Notes under the pieces: model-generated
Seen by the model: the letters and a program-made list of their open reading frames with translations, nothing else
Database searches by the model: none
Told to the model about the DNA's origin: nothing
Part shown: positions 53,469 to 61,119 of the stretch, piece by piece
Layout of the letters: the number at the start of each line of letters is the position of its first letter
Numbering within the stretch: the first letter of the stretch is position 1
Program-made: the position numbers and the translations under genes
Assembly: GCF_900167575.1 (NCBI RefSeq)
Contig: NZ_FUZP01000003.1
Span: forward strand, 248,001 to 312,000
Length of the DNA stretch: 64,000 bases
Source: Okibacterium fritillariae
GTDB lineage: Bacteria; Actinomycetota; Actinomycetes; Actinomycetales; Microbacteriaceae
Reading direction: 5' to 3'

Positions 53469-54079
53469 GCTGCGTCCTCCTCTGCCAGGGTGGCGAGAGC
53501 ATCCGCTGCGACAGCGATCGATTGCTCGGCCGCCGCATCATCCCGGTCGCTCAGCCACGACGAGGTGATGCCCTCGGAAACGGCGATGAACACCCGGGAC
53601 ACCTGAACCACGGGCCTGCGCCACGAGATGCCGTGTGCCGACGACCACACTTCCACGTTGGCGGTGACCTCTTCGAGGTAAGAATCATGTTCCCACCGGG
53701 CGAGGTCATGCAGCGCGGGGTCGCGCCGCGCCAACGAGATGAGCTCGGTGAGCGCGAGGGCCGCGTCGGGTCGCGCCCGAACAAGGTCGAGATTCGCTCG
53801 GATGCCGGCCGTGATCTTCGCGGTGGCAGCCGGCGAGTCGATCTCCACGGCGAAAGCAGCCGCCATCGAGCGGCGAAGCTCCCGTTCCAGAACCGCGCGG
53901 AACAGATCCGCCTTCGAGCCGAAGCAATAGTGGAATGCACCGTGCGGCAGGCCGGCGCGAGCCGTCACGGCCCGCGTGGTGACGGCTGGCAGGCCATCGT
54001 CGGTCATCACGGCGAGGGCAGCGTCGACCAGTTGCTCTCGCCGCTCCTCGACGCTTCGGTGTTCTTGGGGTGTAGTCAT
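53465..54079 (-). CDS. TetR-family repressor of the SMR operon
   Basis: A 204-residue repressor. The HTH is VDAALAVMTDDGLPAVTTRAVTARAGLPHGAFHYCFGSKADLF, and the C-terminal ligand domain is helical. As first gene of the TetR-SMR-SMR operon it is expected to respond to the pump's substrate. A 20-base palindrome at 54097-54116 lies 17 bases before its ATG and is the evident operator. ATG at 54079 (MTTPQEH) is chosen because a longer frame crosses that operator. Confidence 0.9.
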   Translation of the reverse strand: MTTPQEHRSVEERREQLVDAALAVMTDDGLPAVTTRAVTARAGLPHGAFHYCFGSKADLFRAVLERELRRSMAAAFAVEIDSPAATAKITAGIRANLDLVRARPDAALALTELISLARRDPALHDLARWEHDSYLEEVTANVEVWSSAHGISWRRPVVQVSRVFIAVSEGITSSWLSDRDDAAAEQSIAVAADALATLAEEDAA

Positions 54080-54096
54080 GCGTCGACCATAACCCA

Positions 54097-54116
54097 ACTT
54101 GGCCACATGGCCAAGT
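54097..54116. promoter_or_regulatory. Operator for the TetR-SMR operon
   Basis: ACTTGGCCACATGGCCAAGT has perfect 9-base arms separated by CA. Its place just before the TetR start, in the divergent region with the MerR gene, fits autoregulation. Confidence 0.8.
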
Positions 54117-54145
54117 CCTGAGAATATCGACCTGACTCTAATTAC

Positions 54146-54166
54146 TTGACTCTGCCGTTGCGTCAA
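54146..54166 (+). promoter_or_regulatory. Possible MerR-type promoter with inverted repeat
   Basis: TTGACT at 54146 could be a -35. TTGAC and GTCAA (54146-54150 and 54162-54166) form an inverted repeat within the expected long spacer, as in MerR-regulated promoters. A good -10 is not obvious. Confidence 0.35.
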
Positions 54167-54204
54167 CTGGGATGGTTGCAGATATGGGAGAGAAGGGAGC
54201 AGGC

Positions 54205-54954
54205 ATGCAGGAGTGGCCGATCAAGGATGTGGCCCGCGCGACCGGGCTGACCAGTCGAACGCTTCGGCACTATGAGCAGATCGGGTTGCTGCGGCCCTCG
54301 CGGGTGGCGAGCAACGGGTACCGGTTCTACGGGGATGCGGAGCTGTCGAGGCTTTATCGCATCCTGTCGTTGCGTGCGCTTGAGGTGCCCCTTGCGGACA
54401 TCCGGATTGCGCTCGGTGACGACGCGTCGCTGGCCGAGACGATCCGAGTCCACCTCGCGCTTCTCGAAGAGCGCAGAGACCGAACGAATCAGCAGATCGC
54501 CGTCGTCAGGCAAACCCTGGACGCGGTGCAGAAAGGACACGAGATGAGCATCGAAGAGGTGTTCGCGGGCTTCGACCCGAGCCAGTACGAGACCGAAGTG
54601 CGACAGCGCTGGGGCGACGACGCGTGGGAGGACAGCGCGCGGCGCCGAGACCGGATGACGGAGGACGAACGGCGGGCTGACGATGCACGCAGCTTGGATG
54701 TGAATGCTGCGCTGCGGGCGGCGGCCGAAGCGGGCACAGACCCGGCATCGGATGCATTTCAGGCGCTGGTCGGGAGCCACCACCAGTGGGTGACTGAACA
54801 GTGGAACGGGCGGAAGCCTGATCGGGACTCGTATGCCGGGCTCGCCCAGCTTTACGTCACCGACTCACGGTTTGCGGCGACATACGGCGGCCAAGACAAC
54901 GCCGAAGCCATCCGCGCCGCGATTCAAATTTGGATCGGAACGAATTTGGATTAG
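54205..54954 (+). CDS. MerR-family regulator with TipAS-like drug-binding domain
   Basis: A 249-residue protein. The MerR HTH is WPIKDVARATGLTSRTLRHYEQIGLLRPSRVASNGYRFYG; a coiled-coil dimerisation helix follows. The C-terminal domain (ALVGSHHQWVTEQWNGRKPDRDSYAGLAQLYV) is a TipAS antibiotic-recognition domain, as in thiopeptide-responsive TipAL. It could sense thiostrepton-like or other amphipathic drugs and activate its own gene. ATG at 54205 is chosen because AAGGGAG precedes it; two upstream ATGs lack such a site. Confidence 0.88.
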   Translation: MQEWPIKDVARATGLTSRTLRHYEQIGLLRPSRVASNGYRFYGDAELSRLYRILSLRALEVPLADIRIALGDDASLAETIRVHLALLEERRDRTNQQIAVVRQTLDAVQKGHEMSIEEVFAGFDPSQYETEVRQRWGDDAWEDSARRRDRMTEDERRADDARSLDVNAALRAAAEAGTDPASDAFQALVGSHHQWVTEQWNGRKPDRDSYAGLAQLYVTDSRFAATYGGQDNAEAIRAAIQIWIGTNLD

Positions 54955-55092
54955 AGCATCGGGAGGGGCGAGGGATGCGAGACGACCGGCGCACAAATCG
55001 GGACGGCGCGGGCGGTCTCGGATGGTGTGAATGACGCATACCTGGCCGACATCATCGTTGACTCCGACGGCGGCCGGCGCCCGTCCACTCGG

Positions 55093-56772
55093 TCAACCTC
55101 TCTCGATTCTGCGAGCTCGCTCGGCCGCATCATCGGCAGCCACATAACCTCCGACGAGTCCGGGACCGATCGTGCCGCCGGCGCCGGGATAACGGGTGCC
55201 GAAAAGGTTCGCGGCTGTGTTGCCGATCGCGTACAGTCCGTCGATTGCGTTGCCTTCGGCATCCAACACCCGGGAGCGCTCATCCGTTCGCAATCCGCCA
55301 CAGGTTCCTAGGTCACTGAGGACGATCTTTACGGCGTAGAGGCGGCGTGGATCGAGTGCGCGGAGGTTTGGGTTAGGCGAGATGGTTGGGTCTCCGTAGT
55401 AGCGGTCGTACGCACTCTGTCCGCGCATGAATTGCTCGTCTACGCCCGCGGTTGCCGCCTCGGCGAAGCGCGCGGCTTCATCGGAGAAGGATGTCTCATC
55501 AACGCCCATTTTTCGGGCCAGCGCTTTCCAGGAAGTCGCGTTAACGGCGATTCCTTGCTCGTACCAGGCCTTCGGGAGCGGCATATGGGGAAAACGCTCC
55601 CTCCGAGGAGGTAGCTGTTGCGGTATTCCTGGTCGAAGACCATCCACATCGTGCCTACTGGATCGCCGGTGCGTTCCCGGTGCAGGATGCGTTGGCCGAA
55701 CGACATGTAGTCCACCGCTTCGTTGATGAACCGGCGCCCGTGCCGATCGATCATGAACGAGCCAGGAAGGGAACATGACCGTGGGCGCCCTGCCCGCCAA
55801 CGGCGCGAAGGCGGGGAACCACCAAGATTGGTCGAGCAGCGCTGTGCTACCGCCGACGGCAATACCCGCTTTGATGGCGTCGCCGGTATTGCCGCTACTT
55901 CCGAGACTCCAGTCCTCCAGATGTTTGGATTGGTGTCGTTGACGCCAAACAAGGTCGTGGTCGAAACCTCCGGCAGCCAAAACAACGCCCGCTCGCGCAT
56001 CTATTTCCTGTTCTTGACCGTCCCTGCGCACGAGGATTCCGGATACACCGTCTTCGTTTCGATGCACCTCCAGCAATTCTGTGTTCCGCCACACGGGAAT
56101 GTTTGCACGGAGCACTCCGTCGTATAAACCGGCCGCCAGAGCTTGGCCCCCCGCAACGTAGCGCCGCCCAATAAGAAGTCCGCCAACGCCCTGAATCGCT
56201 CGCCATGCTGCTACCGCAAGCCCCCTGACAGGGATCTTCACCATGAGGTTGAGCCACTTATAGTCACCGCCCGTAACGGCCATTGGGACCGGTGCCGACA
56301 TCACGGATGGGCGGAGGTCGGCGCGATGAGGACCAAGGCGCGCGGCGTCGAAGGGACGACACTCGCAGCTGCGCCCCGCGGCTGACCCACCGGATACTTC
56401 GGGGTGATAGTCCGAATACCCCTGCGCCCAGGTGAATTTCATTCGTGTCATCCGGTGAAGCATGCGAACCGTGTCGTTGCCCGATCGCACGTATTTCCGA
56501 AGCTTCGCTGGGGTGCTTGTTTCACCGACCAGGGTTTCGAGGTATCGGTCCGCCCGCTCTACCGTGTCGCCTGCGCCTCGCGCCTCAAGAATCTCGTTGG
56601 CAGGGATCCAGAACGCGCCCCCTGATCGGGCGGTTGACCCACCGATCAGATCGGTCTTCTCAATGACGAGAACCTCGAGGCCACGTTCATGGGCGGCCAA
56701 GGCCGCAGCCAAACCTGTGCCCGAACCGACGATGACGAGATCGAATGTCTTACGCGACTTTTCCGTGAGCAT
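55093..56772 (-). CDS. KstD-like FAD dehydrogenase with two compensating frameshifts
   Basis: A flavoprotein of the 3-ketosteroid delta-1-dehydrogenase/fumarate-reductase type, about 559 residues as read. The FAD fold is FDLVIVGSGTGLAAALAAHERGL, then GGSTARSGG, and the C-terminal DLGTCGGLRTDERSRVLDAEG and GTRYPGAGGTIGPGLVGGY match KstD, with the Tyr and Gly of the active site in RYPGAGG. Between about 55770 and 55590 the frame reads as non-homologous sequence, while the neighbouring frame holds the expected LPGSFMIDRHGRRFINEAVDYMSFGQ. A one-base gain near 55769-55771 and a one-base loss in the run at 55587-55590 explain this. Either the enzyme is damaged or the assembly has two errors. Confidence 0.75.
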   Translation of the reverse strand: MLTEKSRKTFDLVIVGSGTGLAAALAAHERGLEVLVIEKTDLIGGSTARSGGAFWIPANEILEARGAGDTVERADRYLETLVGETSTPAKLRKYVRSGNDTVRMLHRMTRMKFTWAQGYSDYHPEVSGGSAAGRSCECRPFDAARLGPHRADLRPSVMSAPVPMAVTGGDYKWLNLMVKIPVRGLAVAAWRAIQGVGGLLIGRRYVAGGQALAAGLYDGVLRANIPVWRNTELLEVHRNEDGVSGILVRRDGQEQEIDARAGVVLAAGGFDHDLVWRQRHQSKHLEDWSLGSSGNTGDAIKAGIAVGGSTALLDQSWWFPAFAPLAGRAPTVMFPSWLVHDRSARAPVHQRSGGLHVVRPTHPAPGTHRRSSRHDVDGLRPGIPQQLPPRRERFPHMPLPKAWYEQGIAVNATSWKALARKMGVDETSFSDEAARFAEAATAGVDEQFMRGQSAYDRYYGDPTISPNPNLRALDPRRLYAVKIVLSDLGTCGGLRTDERSRVLDAEGNAIDGLYAIGNTAANLFGTRYPGAGGTIGPGLVGGYVAADDAAERARRIERG

Positions 56773-56823
56773 CGTTGCCTTTCCGCCACGGCCTCAATGC
56801 CCTGGCGATCATTCAAAAAGGGA

Positions 56824-58353
56824 TTAGCGCCGGCCGACAGCTGAGTCAGGTTCGCGGTGTGAAGGATAGCTGCGCCTCGTCGTGCGACCGGCACCGGACG
56901 CGGGATTCGATTCCGTCAGCTGAGCGAGAAATGTGTTCTGAACGGCCTGCTCTTGATAGGTGGCAACGTTTTTGACGCATTCAGGGCACCAGTGGCCCGC
57001 CGTGAGGATCAGCCGCGGGCTGCCTGAGAATTCGTGGCCCTCCGCGCAACGCCACGCCAGCTGCGTTGCGACGTCACCTGTGGCAACAGCTTCTGGAGGT
57101 GTCACCAATTCGCCGCCACGGTGACCCGCCACCCCTCGGTAATCTGATGCTGTCCACGTGGACGGAGATTTTGTTTCGTCGTAACCGTGGTCAAGAAGCG
57201 TGGGGGTCCGATCCGGTCGGACGGGCCAGAACGTTTCCCACCCTCCGATGCGTTCCCATTCCTCGCGGCTGCCGAAGTATGCTGCGATCTTCTCCACGTC
57301 GTTATCTCGAATGAAACCCATGGTGCCGCGGTGTTTCAACGTGAGCGGTTTGAGGACGAGGTTCTTCACGATCCAGGCCGGTACTCGGCCGGCAACCCGA
57401 AGGGACGGGTTCGCGCGGATCGCCCGCGCCAATGCGTCTTCGAAGCTGTCCTCCCGAAACGGAATCAGATCATTGAGTCGATCAGAGTCGACATACCACT
57501 GCCCGTGGAAATTTCGCGTCGCGAACCACTTCCGCTCGTACCATCTCTTCACATCGGACACACCTAATGCGCGCGTCATACGAGTCTGCAGCTCCCAGTT
57601 CGTGAGTCGCCAGCCTTCCCCGCCGCCGATATTGAAGACGCCACCCCAGAACTCTTCCGGAACGTCCGGACCACAGGCACCGACCATCAACCGCGATGCG
57701 TCCTCGACGGAGACCCATTCCATGACACCGTCGAACGGTGAGTGGGTCATGATCGGATCGCGGATCTCGAGTACCCCTGGGTGGAAAATGCCCGTCTGGC
57801 GCACCCACGCCCATTTCGGTAGCCCTGAATCGACGAGCATCTTTTCAGCGATGATCTTGCTCTGTCCGTATTCGTCGTATCGGGCGACACGAAGCGGGTC
57901 ACCCACCCGCCCCCAATGGTGCGGCGGGTTACGGTCACCCGTCTCTGCGATCGAGCCGACACCCACCACCCCGATTGCTTCAGGATGTGGTTGGGACTGC
58001 ACCGCGCGAATGATGTTCGCCATGCTGCCGACGTTGACCCGGTGGGCCAGCTCGGGATGATCGTCAGCAAACGGAGAGACAACGGCCCCGATATGCAAGA
58101 CAAAATCCGCACCGCGCACGCAGGTCTCGACATCGGAGTAGTTCGTGAGATCGCCAAAGACGACCTGAAGGTTGTCCATGTCTTCGTACTCGCGAATAAC
58201 AGCGACGTCTTTCGGAGAAGGGAGAACGAGGGCCACAACCTCGAAGTCATCGGCCCGTTGCCGGAACTCGTCGAGAACCCGGCGACCCCAGTTGCCTGCC
58301 GCTCCGGTGAGAAAAACTCGAGTGCGGCGTTTTCGCCCGGTAGTCATCGACAT
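56824..58353 (-). CDS. NAD(P)-dependent epimerase/dehydratase (extended SDR) with C-terminal zinc ribbon
   Basis: A 509-residue protein. The SDR part has the nucleotide motif VFLTGAAGNWGRR and the active-site tetrad Tyr-x3-Lys in YDEYGQSKII. WVSVEDASRLMVGA and VFNIGGGEGW are typical of extended SDRs acting on sugars or steroids. After about residue 430 follows a Zn-ribbon-like segment with WRCAEGHEF and HWCPEC (C...H...C-x2-C), and then a basic tail. This fusion is unusual. The FAD gene follows after 51 bases on the same strand. A LacI-type operator (58382) lies 29 bases upstream. Confidence 0.8.
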   Translation of the reverse strand: MSMTTGRKRRTRVFLTGAAGNWGRRVLDEFRQRADDFEVVALVLPSPKDVAVIREYEDMDNLQVVFGDLTNYSDVETCVRGADFVLHIGAVVSPFADDHPELAHRVNVGSMANIIRAVQSQPHPEAIGVVGVGSIAETGDRNPPHHWGRVGDPLRVARYDEYGQSKIIAEKMLVDSGLPKWAWVRQTGIFHPGVLEIRDPIMTHSPFDGVMEWVSVEDASRLMVGACGPDVPEEFWGGVFNIGGGEGWRLTNWELQTRMTRALGVSDVKRWYERKWFATRNFHGQWYVDSDRLNDLIPFREDSFEDALARAIRANPSLRVAGRVPAWIVKNLVLKPLTLKHRGTMGFIRDNDVEKIAAYFGSREEWERIGGWETFWPVRPDRTPTLLDHGYDETKSPSTWTASDYRGVAGHRGGELVTPPEAVATGDVATQLAWRCAEGHEFSGSPRLILTAGHWCPECVKNVATYQEQAVQNTFLAQLTESNPASGAGRTTRRSYPSHREPDSAVGRR

Positions 58354-58381
58354 TGTTGCTCCCTTGCATGCACGCGCCAGG

Positions 58382-58393
58382 TAGCGCGCGCTA
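58382..58393. promoter_or_regulatory. LacI-type operator A (epimerase/LacI intergenic)
   Basis: TAGCGCGCGCTA is a perfect palindrome with central CG. On the minus strand its left context is GTTTAC, the same as in operator C. It sits between the divergent SDR and LacI start codons. Confidence 0.7.
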
Positions 58394-58462
58394 GTAAACT
58401 GCCCTGATGGTAGCCTGGAGCAGCTAGACCGCGCAAGCGATCCGCGTCAGGAAGGGGGCCCC

Positions 58463-59482
58463 GTGGACACACAAACTGACACAGGCAAAGCGTCCCGTCG
58501 CGTTACAGCGAAGGACATCGCCACCTCGCTAGGCGTCTCACGCGCGACTGTCGGCTTCGTGCTCAACAACACCGCCGGCCAGACCATCTCAGAGGCAACC
58601 CGGCGGCGGGTCATCGCCGAAGCTCATCGGCTCGGTTACCGGCCACATTCAGCCGCACGCGCCCTTGCAAGCGGGCGCACCAACACCGTGCTTCTCATAC
58701 TTCCCGACTGGCCGATCGACTTTAGCGTCCGAAACAACATCGAAGAAGCATCGAACGCGCTGGACGATGCCGGTTACACGCTCTTGATCACAACCCCCCA
58801 CGACTCAGGGCGCGCCCGCCCCCTCTGGGAAACAGTCGACTTAGATGCAGTGATGGGCTACTTGCCGTTCACGCCCCAAGCCATCGAAGCGATGCGGGCC
58901 GCAGGCGTGACCCGGATCGTTCCGGACCCCGACACACTCGCCCCGCCTTATGACGAGCCGGGCACCACCATGCAGGTGGAGCACCTCGCTGATTTGGGGC
59001 ATCGCGCATTGGCCTACGCCGACACGGCCGATCGGCGTCTGACCACTCTCGGTCAAGAACGATGGGCCGCGGCTCGGCTTGCAGCGGAAACGGCGGGCTG
59101 CAGGATCGAACGGGCGGCGATAGATCTGGACAATGAGTCAGCCACTACCGCAGTACTTTCTTGGCGGGCAGCCAGTGTAACGGGCGTCCTCGCCTACAAC
59201 GATGATGTGGCTGCAGCACTCGTGGGAGCAGCGCTGCGTGCGGGAATCGACATTCCCGGTGAACTGTCGGTCATAGGTCACGACGACGCCCCAATTGCCC
59301 GCCTCTTCGAGCCGCGCCTGTCGACGATCCGCCTCGACACCGCTGGCCTCGGCCGACAGCTCGCGGCCCTGACAATCGCCAGCATCGAAGGTTCCGACAC
59401 TGCCCCAGCCGAGCAGGCGACCCCCACGGTTCAGCTCATCGAGCGTGACTCCACACGAGCGATTCCCGCGGACAAGCGATAA
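58463..59482 (+). CDS. LacI-family transcriptional regulator of the glycoside locus
   Basis: A 339-residue repressor. The HTH is VTAKDIATSLGVSRATVGFVLNNT and the hinge-like YRPHSAARALASGRTNTV follows. The C-terminal periplasmic-binding-type domain has TGVLAYNDDVAAALVGAALRAG and LSVIGHDDAPIARLFEPRLSTI. It is expected to sense a product of the transported glycoside. GTG at 58463 is the start. Three copies of one palindrome around it (58382, 59580, 59618) suggest control of both arms of the locus and of itself. Confidence 0.9.
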   Translation: MDTQTDTGKASRRVTAKDIATSLGVSRATVGFVLNNTAGQTISEATRRRVIAEAHRLGYRPHSAARALASGRTNTVLLILPDWPIDFSVRNNIEEASNALDDAGYTLLITTPHDSGRARPLWETVDLDAVMGYLPFTPQAIEAMRAAGVTRIVPDPDTLAPPYDEPGTTMQVEHLADLGHRALAYADTADRRLTTLGQERWAAARLAAETAGCRIERAAIDLDNESATTAVLSWRAASVTGVLAYNDDVAAALVGAALRAGIDIPGELSVIGHDDAPIARLFEPRLSTIRLDTAGLGRQLAALTIASIEGSDTAPAEQATPTVQLIERDSTRAIPADKR

Positions 59483-59579
59483 AACGCACCCCGTGCCACT
59501 TCGCGACTGGCACCAGAGAGCGCGCCGCGTAACCGCCGACGCCGGGACTTCGGCATCCTCAGTATCTCGCCTGTATAAC

Positions 59580-59591
59580 TTGCGCGCGCTA
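59580..59591. promoter_or_regulatory. LacI-type operator B
   Basis: TTGCGCGCGCTA differs from operator A by one base. It lies 38 bases from operator C, between the LacI gene and the MFS gene. Confidence 0.62.
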
Positions 59592-59617
59592 GTTGGGGTC
59601 GCTAAAGTCACGTTTAC

Positions 59618-59629
59618 TAGCTCGCGCTA
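59618..59629. promoter_or_regulatory. LacI-type operator C
   Basis: TAGCTCGCGCTA shares with operator A the extended sequence GTTTACTAGC, then K, then CGCGCTA. It lies about 65 bases before the MFS start codon and the rhamnosidase operon. Confidence 0.7.
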
Positions 59630-59692
59630 GCCGCTATCGATGAGGCCTTCCTCGCCGGATAGCCCCGATCGATCCCGACAATGGAGTCTTCA

Positions 59693-61060
59693 ATGGCGAA
59701 ACAACCAAGCGACGTCCCGGCCGCTAGCCCGATCCCCCCGCAACCGATCCCCAGCACTCCCCCAACCGCCACTTTCCCACCGGTTGAGGATGTCAACGGC
59801 GCCTCTGGGGCGGGCAGCCCGGCGGAAGAAAAGGTGAGCTCGCTCTACATCTGGCTGCAAGTTCTCGGGCAGTTCGGCGTCTTCGTGGCGTTCATCACGC
59901 CGATCGCCATCTCGCTCTCAATTCGCCTCTCTGAGCTCGCCCCCGGCCGGGAAGAATACCTTGGCTACATCACCGGTTCCGGCGCCCTGGTAGTAATGCT
60001 GACCGGGCCGCTACTGGGAACTCTCAGCGACCGCACCCGAACCCGCCTCGGCCGCCGACGCCCGTTCATGATCGTCGGAATGCTGCTCGGTGTCATCTCG
60101 CTCATCGTGATGGCGCTTGCTCCGAACCCGATCATTCTCGGGGCGGGCTGGATCCTCGCTCAACTCGGGTGGGGTCAAGTGCTTGGCAACCTCCAAATCT
60201 CCATGGCGGACAGGCTCCCGGAAAGCCAGCGCGGCAAGGTGGCCGGACTCACAGGTTTCGCGACGCAGATCGCCCCCGTATTCGGTGTCGTGATCGCTGG
60301 CACACTGACCGGCAACTCGCTGTTGATGTTCCTGTTGCCCGGCGCCGTAGGCGTGTTGTTCGTAACCCTCTTCGTATTCCTCATCCACGAAGAAGACAGT
60401 CGAGGACGAACTTTCGACGAGAAACTCTCGGTCAAGAACATCCTGAGCAAATACGTGTTCAATCCTCGCCGCTATCCAGACTTCTCCCTGGTCTGGCTGG
60501 GCCGATTCCTGTTCTACTTCGGCCTCACCCTGAACACCACATTCACCGCGTTCTTCTTCGCCTCTCGCCTGGGCGTTCCCGTGACGGAAGTGGCTCCTAT
60601 CATCGCGACGCTCGGCCTCTTCGGCATCTTCGCGACAACGCTAGGCGCCATTGGGGGCGGTTTCCTTTCCGACAAGCTGCGCCGGCGCCGCGTGTTCGTG
60701 TTGACAGGTGCCGTCCTCTTCGCCGCCGGCGCGATCACCACAGCTCTCGCTCCCGATGTCACGCTCCTTTATGTCGGTTCTCTCACGACGTCAGTCGGCA
60801 TTGGAATGTTCGCGGCGGTCGACCAGGCGCTTCTGCTCGACGTGCTGCCCGAAAAGGACACGAGCGCCGGTCGATTCATGAGCATCACCGGTTTCGCCGT
60901 GTCGATCCCGCAAGCGGCGGCGCCGTTCCTTGCCCCCGTCTTCCTAGCAATCGGCGCCACGGCTGCGGGAGATAAGAACTACACCCTGCTCTACATCATC
61001 GCGGGTGCGATCACGATCGTGGGCGGCCTCGTCGTCCTTCGCGTACGTTCCGTTCGCTAA
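59693..61060 (+). CDS. MFS transporter (glycoside-type permease)
   Basis: A 455-residue transporter with 12 predicted helices preceded by a Pro-rich leader of about 45 residues. The loop after helix 2 reads GTLSDRTRTRLGRRRPFMIVG, a form found in the GPH-like/MFS sugar-cation symporter group. ATG at 59693 (MAKQPSD) follows GGAG at correct spacing; an in-frame ATG four codons earlier is less well placed. Between operators B/C and the rhamnosidase, it probably imports the glycoside or its product. Confidence 0.82.
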   Translation: MAKQPSDVPAASPIPPQPIPSTPPTATFPPVEDVNGASGAGSPAEEKVSSLYIWLQVLGQFGVFVAFITPIAISLSIRLSELAPGREEYLGYITGSGALVVMLTGPLLGTLSDRTRTRLGRRRPFMIVGMLLGVISLIVMALAPNPIILGAGWILAQLGWGQVLGNLQISMADRLPESQRGKVAGLTGFATQIAPVFGVVIAGTLTGNSLLMFLLPGAVGVLFVTLFVFLIHEEDSRGRTFDEKLSVKNILSKYVFNPRRYPDFSLVWLGRFLFYFGLTLNTTFTAFFFASRLGVPVTEVAPIIATLGLFGIFATTLGAIGGGFLSDKLRRRRVFVLTGAVLFAAGAITTALAPDVTLLYVGSLTTSVGIGMFAAVDQALLLDVLPEKDTSAGRFMSITGFAVSIPQAAAPFLAPVFLAIGATAAGDKNYTLLYIIAGAITIVGGLVVLRVRSVR

Positions 61061-61119
61061 AGACGCCCCGCGCACTGCGCACAACTACCGAACACCTGAA
61101 GCTGCCGAGGAGCAATCGA

